Positions 58,420 through 64,000 of a DNA stretch of 64,000 nt are shown piece by piece (the stretch's first letter is position 1; each line of letters starts with the position of its first letter). The notes under the pieces are model-generated. The model ran no database searches. It saw nothing but the letters and a program-made list of their open reading frames with translations, and was not told the DNA's origin. Source of the DNA: Callipepla californica brunnescens. Its lineage: Eukaryota; Chordata; Aves; Galliformes; Odontophoridae. The stretch is from NCBI GenBank assembly GCA_023055505.1, contig JALIRH010000141.1, positions 623,501-687,500 of the forward strand, given 5' to 3'. Both the position numbers and the translations under genes were made by a program.

Positions 58420-59600
58420 CTAATATTCTGACTTTCTCACATCGTGACATTCAGTCACTGTCATAATTCTCACTTTCTGATATTCTCTTACTGTGCTATT
58501 GTGGCATTGTGACAAGTTGACATTCTGACTTCATGACATTCTCTCTTTCCCTCATTCTGACATTGTGACATTGTCACGTTCTGACATTCGGTCGTTGTGA
58601 TATTCTCACTTTTTCATATTCTCTCTTTGTGACATTGTGACACAGTCATATTCCCTGATTTTGTAATTCTGATATTCTGACGTTCTGACATTCTGACATT
58701 CTCACAATGTGTCATTCATTCATTGGCATATTCTCACTTTCTGATATTCTCTCATTGTGATATTGTGACTTTGTGACAATTTGACATTCTGACATCATGA
58801 CATTCTCTCTTTCCCTCATTCTGATATTCTGACATTGGGACATTCTCACTTTCTCGTATTCTGACATTCTGATATATCAATAATCTGTAATTGCGACATT
58901 CTCTCATTGTGGCATTGTGACATTCTCTCATTCTGACACTGAAATTCTGAGATTTGTGATATTGTGACGTTCTCATACTGTGACATTCAGGCACTCTCAC
59001 ATTGGTTCATTCTGACATTCTGACGTTATGACATTTTGATGTTGTGACATTCACTCACTCCCATTCTGGCGTTTTCACATTCTGACATTCTCACAATCTG
59101 GCATTCTAAAATTGTGGCCATCTCTCATTGTGACATTCACTCATTCTCACATTCTGATAGTTTGACAGTCTCTCTTGGTGACATTTTGAGGTTCTCTCGT
59201 TGTGACATTGTGATATTCTGACCTTCTGATGTTCTGACATTTGGACATTATAGCATTGTGACACTCTGACATTCTCTCCTTGTGACATTCTGACATTCCG
59301 ATATTTTGACTTTCTCTCATTACCACATTCTGACATTCTGAAACTGTGGGAATCTGTCATTCTGACATTCTGTCATTGTGATATTTGGACTTTGTGACAT
59401 TTTGACATTTTGAAGTTCTGACATTCTGAGATCCTCTCATTGTGACACTGTGACATTGTCATTCACTTGGTGTTATTATCTCTCATTGTGACGTTGTGAC
59501 ATTTTGATATTCCCCGATTTTCTAATTGCGACATTCTGACATTCGGTCATTGTGATGTTCTCACTTTTTCATATTCTCTCATTGTGACGTTTTGACACAG
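58420..59600 (+). repeat. 8-bp minisatellite, middle block
   Basis: Continuation of the TGACATTC/TGACATTG array between the two inserted elements. No gene is seen. Confidence 0.92.
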
Positions 59601-60523
59601 TGTCACGCTCCAAAATAAAGGAGGGAGATGAGGTTCTTTATATGTATGTGTATACCCGATGGTGAGATTAAAAGGCAATGGTTCAAATTTTAGCCCAACC
59701 AGTTTATTACAATAAGTAGTTTTTTAGGGATATGGGGAAGGGAAGATGGGTGATAGAAAAGAGATGAAAAGCGAAGAGACTTGGCAGAAAGCAAGAAAGA
59801 GAAAGAGAGAGCATCAGCACCGTGGATCTGGCGAGGTCCGTAGTCCGTTGGTCTCAGGAATTCGTCTGGTCTCCGCGGGGGATGGGAGAAAGCCGGGAAG
59901 TTTTGCAGCAAGCAGGCGCTGTGCAGGGGGGTTCTTCCAAAGAGGTTTTTCCCTCAGGAAAGTCTCTTCTTCAAAGTCTTTGGTTTAGTGGTGTCGAGAA
60001 AACCAACTGAGCAACTCGACACACCAATGAGTTCTGTCAAGCGGCGCGCTGGGTACATGGGGGATTGCTTCACCAAACATGCGCACGTAAGAGAGAAATG
60101 AATAACTATTTAAAGGTATAGCACATGCATATTCATCACGTTCCAGACTCTGGTTATCGAGGGGATTAAACCTAAAGGTCAGTTTTGCTTTAAATTTTCA
60201 AACCTTGAAGGAGGAAAGCTCCTCACCATTCATGTGGGTGTTTTGTTTTAAGAGAGGCTTGTCTTGTAGGGACAACAGGGTGTCTATCCTGCTTTCTTTA
60301 GCTGCCTCCGTGTTCTGGCATTAGTTTGATTTGTGCCCACCCAACACATCTGGCCCAACAGATAAATCAACAGGAGTAGTACTTTCGGTGCCATACAAGT
60401 ATTATTGTCCTTTGTGATGATCAGCTTCTCCAAGCAGTTGTCAATTAGAGTCTTCTAGCCAGAAAGACCTCATGAAGCAAGCTTTGAGACAACAAAAGTC
60501 AAAAACAGTTGCTGTCTTTCACA
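59601..60523 (-). mobile_element. Solo LTR (923 bp) with CACAG target duplication
   Basis: Starts TGTCACGCTCC and ends TCTTTCACA, flanked by CACAG at 59596-59600 and 60524-60528. Removing it rebuilds GACACAGTCATATTCCCTGA, which exists uninterrupted near 58636, so the insertion site is confirmed internally. On the minus strand there is a TATA-like TTTAAATAG near 60110 and an AATAAA near 59702, which sets the orientation. No internal viral sequence remains, as expected after LTR-LTR recombination. Short open frames inside are not considered genes. Confidence 0.85.
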
Positions 60524-61500
60524 CACAGTCATATTCCCTGAATTTTAATTGGGAGGTTGTGACGATTTGACATTCTGACATTAAGACATTCTGACATCAT
60601 GACATTCTCCCTTTCTCACATTCTGACATGTTGACATTGTGACATTCTAATATTCTCTCATTGTGACATTGTGACATTCTGACATTCTTATATTCTCACC
60701 TTCTGATGTTCTGGCATTCTGACAATCTGCCATAGTGACATTCTGACATTGTGATATTGTGATATTATGACATTGTGGCTTTGTGACTTTGTGATATTCT
60801 CGCAGTGTCAAATTCTGTGATTCTGACATTCTGAGATTGTGACATCGTGGCATTTTGGGAATCTGGCATAGTGATATTGTGATATTCTCACATTTTGTCA
60901 TTCTGACATTCTGACAATCTGATATTGTGACATTCTCAGATTGTTACATTGCTGCGTTCTGAAATTCTCTCATTGTGACATTGTGAAGTTGTGAAATTCT
61001 GACATTATGATGTGATGTCTTTGTTACATTCTGAGATTGTGCCAATGTTACATTCTTCTATTCAGATACATTGTGACATTCTCAACTTAGGACATTCTGA
61101 TATTCTTGCATTCTGACGTTGTGACATTCTGACATTCTGAAATTCGGACATTCTCACATAATCACATTCTGACATCATTTCGTTCTCACATTCTGACATT
61201 CTGTTATTCTGACATTCTCATATTCTCACTTTGTGACATTGTGACGTTCTGACATCCTCACGTACTGACATTCTGAAAATGCGACCTTCTGACATTGTGA
61301 CACTGTAATATTCTGACTGTGAAATTTTTACCTTCTGGTATTGTGACAGTCTTTCATTTTTGCATTGTGACATTCTGACACTGTGACATTTTTAGATTCT
61401 CACATTGTGATATTTTGGCATTGTGAAATTCTAACCTTGTGACACTGACATTCTAACATTGTGATACTTTGATATTGTGACTGTCACATTCTGACACCGT
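60524..61500 (+). repeat. 8-bp minisatellite, right block
   Basis: TGACATTC/TGACATTG array continuing after the solo LTR, ending abruptly near 61500 at the return of TTAGGG repeats. No gene is seen. Confidence 0.92.
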
Positions 61501-64000
61501 TAGGGTAGGGTTAGGGTTAGGTTTAAGGGGTAGGGTAGGGATGGGGTAGGGTTAGGGTTAGATAATGGTTAGGGTAAGTATTAGGGTCAGGGTTAAGGGT
61601 AGGGTGTGAGGTAGGGTTAGGGTTTTAGGGTTAGGGTAGGGTTAGGGTTAGGTTAGGGTAGGGTTTAGGGTTAGGGTGTAGGGTTAGGGTAAGGGTAGGG
61701 TTAGGGTTAGGGGTTAAGGTTAGGGGTTAGGGTCAGGGGTTAGGTTTAGGGATAGGGTCAGGGTTAGGGTTAGAATTAGGGTAGGGTTAGGTTTAGGGTA
61801 AGGGTTAGGGTTAGGGTAGGGTAAGGGTTAGGGTTAGGGTTGGGTAAGGGTTAGGGGTAGGATTACGGGTAGGGTTAGTGTTACAGTTAGGGTCCATCAA
61901 TAGGGTTAGCAAAGGGTTAGGTGTTAGGGTTAGGTGTTAGGGTTAGGGGTTAGGGTTAGGGTAGAACTAGGGTCCATCAATAGGGTTATGGTAGGGTTAG
62001 GGTTTAGGGTTAGGGTAGGGTTAGGGTTAGAGTAGAATTAGGGTTAGATTGGAGGGTTAGGGTAGGGTTAGGGTTAAGGGTTAGGGTTAAGGGTTAGGGT
62101 AGGGTTAGAGATAGGTAAGGGTTAGGGTAAGGGTTAGGGTTAGGGATAGGGTAAGGGTTAGGGTTAGGGTAGGGCTAGGGTTAGGGATAGGTAAGGGTTA
62201 GGGTAAGGGTTAGTGTAGGGGTAGGGGTATGGGTAGGGTTAGGGTAGGGTTAGGGTTAGGGTTGGATTAGAATTTTCGGTAAGGGTTAGGGTTAGGAGTT
62301 AGGGTCAGTGTCAGGGTTAGGGCTTAGCGTTAGGGATAGGGTAAGAGTTAGGGTAGGGTTAGTGTTAGGGTTAGAGTTAGGGTAAGGGTAGGGTTAGGGT
62401 AGGTTTAGGGTAAGGTTAGGGTTTGGGTTAGGGGTTAGGGGTTAGGGCTAGGGTAGGGTTAGGTCTAGGGTAGGGCTAGGGTAGGGTTAGGGGTTTGTGT
62501 TAGGGTTAGGGGCAGGGTTAGGGTTAGGATTAGGGTAGGGTTTGGGTTAGGTAAGGGTTTGGGGTTAGGGCTTATGGGTTGGGGTTAGGGGTTAGGGTCA
62601 CGGTTAGGGTAGGGTAAGGTTAGGGTTAGGGTTAGTGTTAGGGTTATGGTTAGGGGTTAGGGTAAATGTTAGGGTAGGGTTAGGGTTAAGGGTTAGGGTA
62701 GGGTTAGGGTTAGGTAAGGGTTAGGGTAGGGTTAAGGAGGGTTAAGGGTAGGGTTTGAGTCAGGGGTAGGGTAGGGTTAGGGTTAGGGTAGGGTTAGGGG
62801 TTAGTGTTAGGGTAGAATTAGGGTTAGATTTGAGGGGTAGTGTAGGGTTAGGGTTAGGTAAGGGATAGGGTTAGGGTTAGGTGTTAGGGTAGGGTTAGGG
62901 TAGGGTTAGGGATAGGTAAGGGTTAGGGTCAGGGATAGTGTTAGGGTCACTGTTAGGGTTAGGGTATGGTTAGGGTTAGGGCAGGGTTAGGGTAGGGCTA
63001 GGGTTAAGGGTTAGGGTTAAAATTAGGGGTTAGGGGTTAGGGCTAGGGTAGGGTTAGGGGTTAGTGTGAGGGTTTGGGGCAGGGTTAGGGTTAGGGTAGG
63101 GTTGGGGTTAGGGGCAGGGTTAGGGTTAGGGCTTAGGGGTTGGGGTTAGGGGTTAGGGTCACGGTTAGTGCAGGGTTAGGGTTAGTGTTAGGGTAAGGGT
63201 TAGGGTAGGGTTAGGGGTTAGGGTAGGGTTAGTTTTAGTGTTAGTGTTATGGTTAGGTAAGGGTTAGGGGTTAGGGTAAATGTTAGGGTAGTGTTAGGGT
63301 TAGGGTAGGGTTAGGGTTAGGTAAGGGTTAGGGTAGGGTTAGGGTCAGGGTTAAGGGTAGGGTTTGAGTCAGGGTTAGGTTTAGGGTGGGGTTAGGGTTA
63401 GGGTAGAATTAGGGTTAGATTTGAGGGTTAGTGTAGGGATAGGGTTAGGTAAGGGATAGGGTTAGGGTTAGGGGTTAGGGTAAGTGTTAGAGTAGGGTTA
63501 GGGTTAAGGGTTAGGGTAGGGTTAGGGATAGGTAAGGGTTAGGGTCAGGGATAGGGTTAGGGTCAGTGTTAGGGTTAGGGTATGGTTAGGGTTAGGGCAG
63601 GGTTAGGGTAGGGCTAGGGTTAATGGTTAGGGTTAAAATTAGGGGTTAGGGGTTAGGGCTAGGGTAGGGTTAGGGGTTAGTGTTAGGGTTAGGGGCAGGG
63701 TTAGGGTTAGGGTAGGGTTGGGGTTAGGGGCAGGGTTAGGGTTAGGGCTTAGGGGTTGGGGTTAGGGTTTAGGGTCACGGTTAGTGCAGGGTTAGGGTTA
63801 GTGTTAGGGAAAGGGTTAGGGTAGGGTTAGGGGTTAGGGTAGGGTTAGTTTTAGTATTAGTGTTATGGTTAGGTAAGGTTTAAAGGTTAGGGTAAATGTT
63901 AGGGTAGTGTCAGGGTAAGGGTTAGGGTAGGGCTAGGGTCGGGGTTAAGGGTAGGGTTTGAGTCAGGGTTAGGGTTAGGGTAGGGTTAGGGTTAGGGTAG
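61501..64000 (+). repeat. G-strand telomere-like array, right end
   Basis: TTAGGG with a very common short variant TAGGG (as GGGTAGGGTTAGGG). A larger period is visible: GGTTAGGGTCACGGTTAG-type landmarks fall near 62598, 63158 and 63771 (spacing about 560-615 bp). Array text differs from the left-end array, so it is a separate block. It runs past the window end. No gene is seen. Confidence 0.93.

Noticed and set aside
59690..60010. Open frames inside the solo LTR
   Set aside because: They overlap on both strands, match no viral protein, and lie in a non-coding LTR.
55650..60901. Minus-strand MSQCHNVRM-type frames in the 8-bp minisatellite
   Set aside because: Pure repeat translation with a 24-bp period; no gene features.

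Overview
This looks like a subtelomeric or heterochromatic end region of a bird chromosome, probably chicken or a related galliform. The avian signs are a CR1 LINE fragment, an exportin-1 (XPO1/CRM1)-like gene fragment with vertebrate exon structure, two bird-type endogenous retroviruses, a GC-rich promoter island, and very large blocks of short tandem repeats. Almost nothing here is ordinary coding sequence. Most open frames fall inside tandem repeats and are not genes.

Layout: (1) 1-12,985 is degenerate telomere-like (TTAGGG) sequence. Much of it is organised in ~280-bp units, and it holds a ~4,544-bp tandem duplication plus a third, partial copy. Each full copy changes from G-strand to C-strand orientation across a ~187-bp unique spacer, then back at a CCTAGG junction. 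(2) 12,986-23,655 is a ~590-bp satellite of about 18-19 units, with three spacer subtypes that form a B-A-C-A higher-order repeat of ~2.37 kb at its right end. (3) 23,656-32,145 is C-strand telomere-like sequence carrying a minus-strand class I (gammaretrovirus-like) provirus at 25.27-30.68 kb, with one LTR, a tRNA-His primer site, decayed gag-pol and no env. (4) 32,146-35,740 is single-copy DNA with four consecutive XPO1-like exons on the minus strand; splice sites and phases are intact. (5) 35,740-40,672 is a CR1 fragment cut by an ERV-L-like element (LTR, tRNA-Lys-type primer site, a small membrane ORF, gag, protease, RT) that stops inside RNase H. (6) 40,673-55,775 is an 11-bp minisatellite (GCTGCCCCATA) with a ~4.7-kb internal duplication, interrupted at 50.89-51.72 kb by a CpG island with ETS-type sites, an ATG and a splice donor. 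(7) 55,776-61,500 is an 8-bp minisatellite (TGACATTC/TGACATTG) with two inserted elements, each with a readable 5-bp target duplication (333 bp and 923 bp; the latter a solo LTR). (8) 61,501-64,000 returns to G-strand telomere-like repeats with a ~0.6-kb periodicity.

The two loci most worth following are the XPO1-like fragment, which has diverged a lot yet keeps every reading frame and splice phase, and the CpG-island first-exon candidate buried in the minisatellite. The rest is a record of repeat amplification, segmental duplication and retroelement insertion. All identifications were made by reading the sequence; no database search was run.
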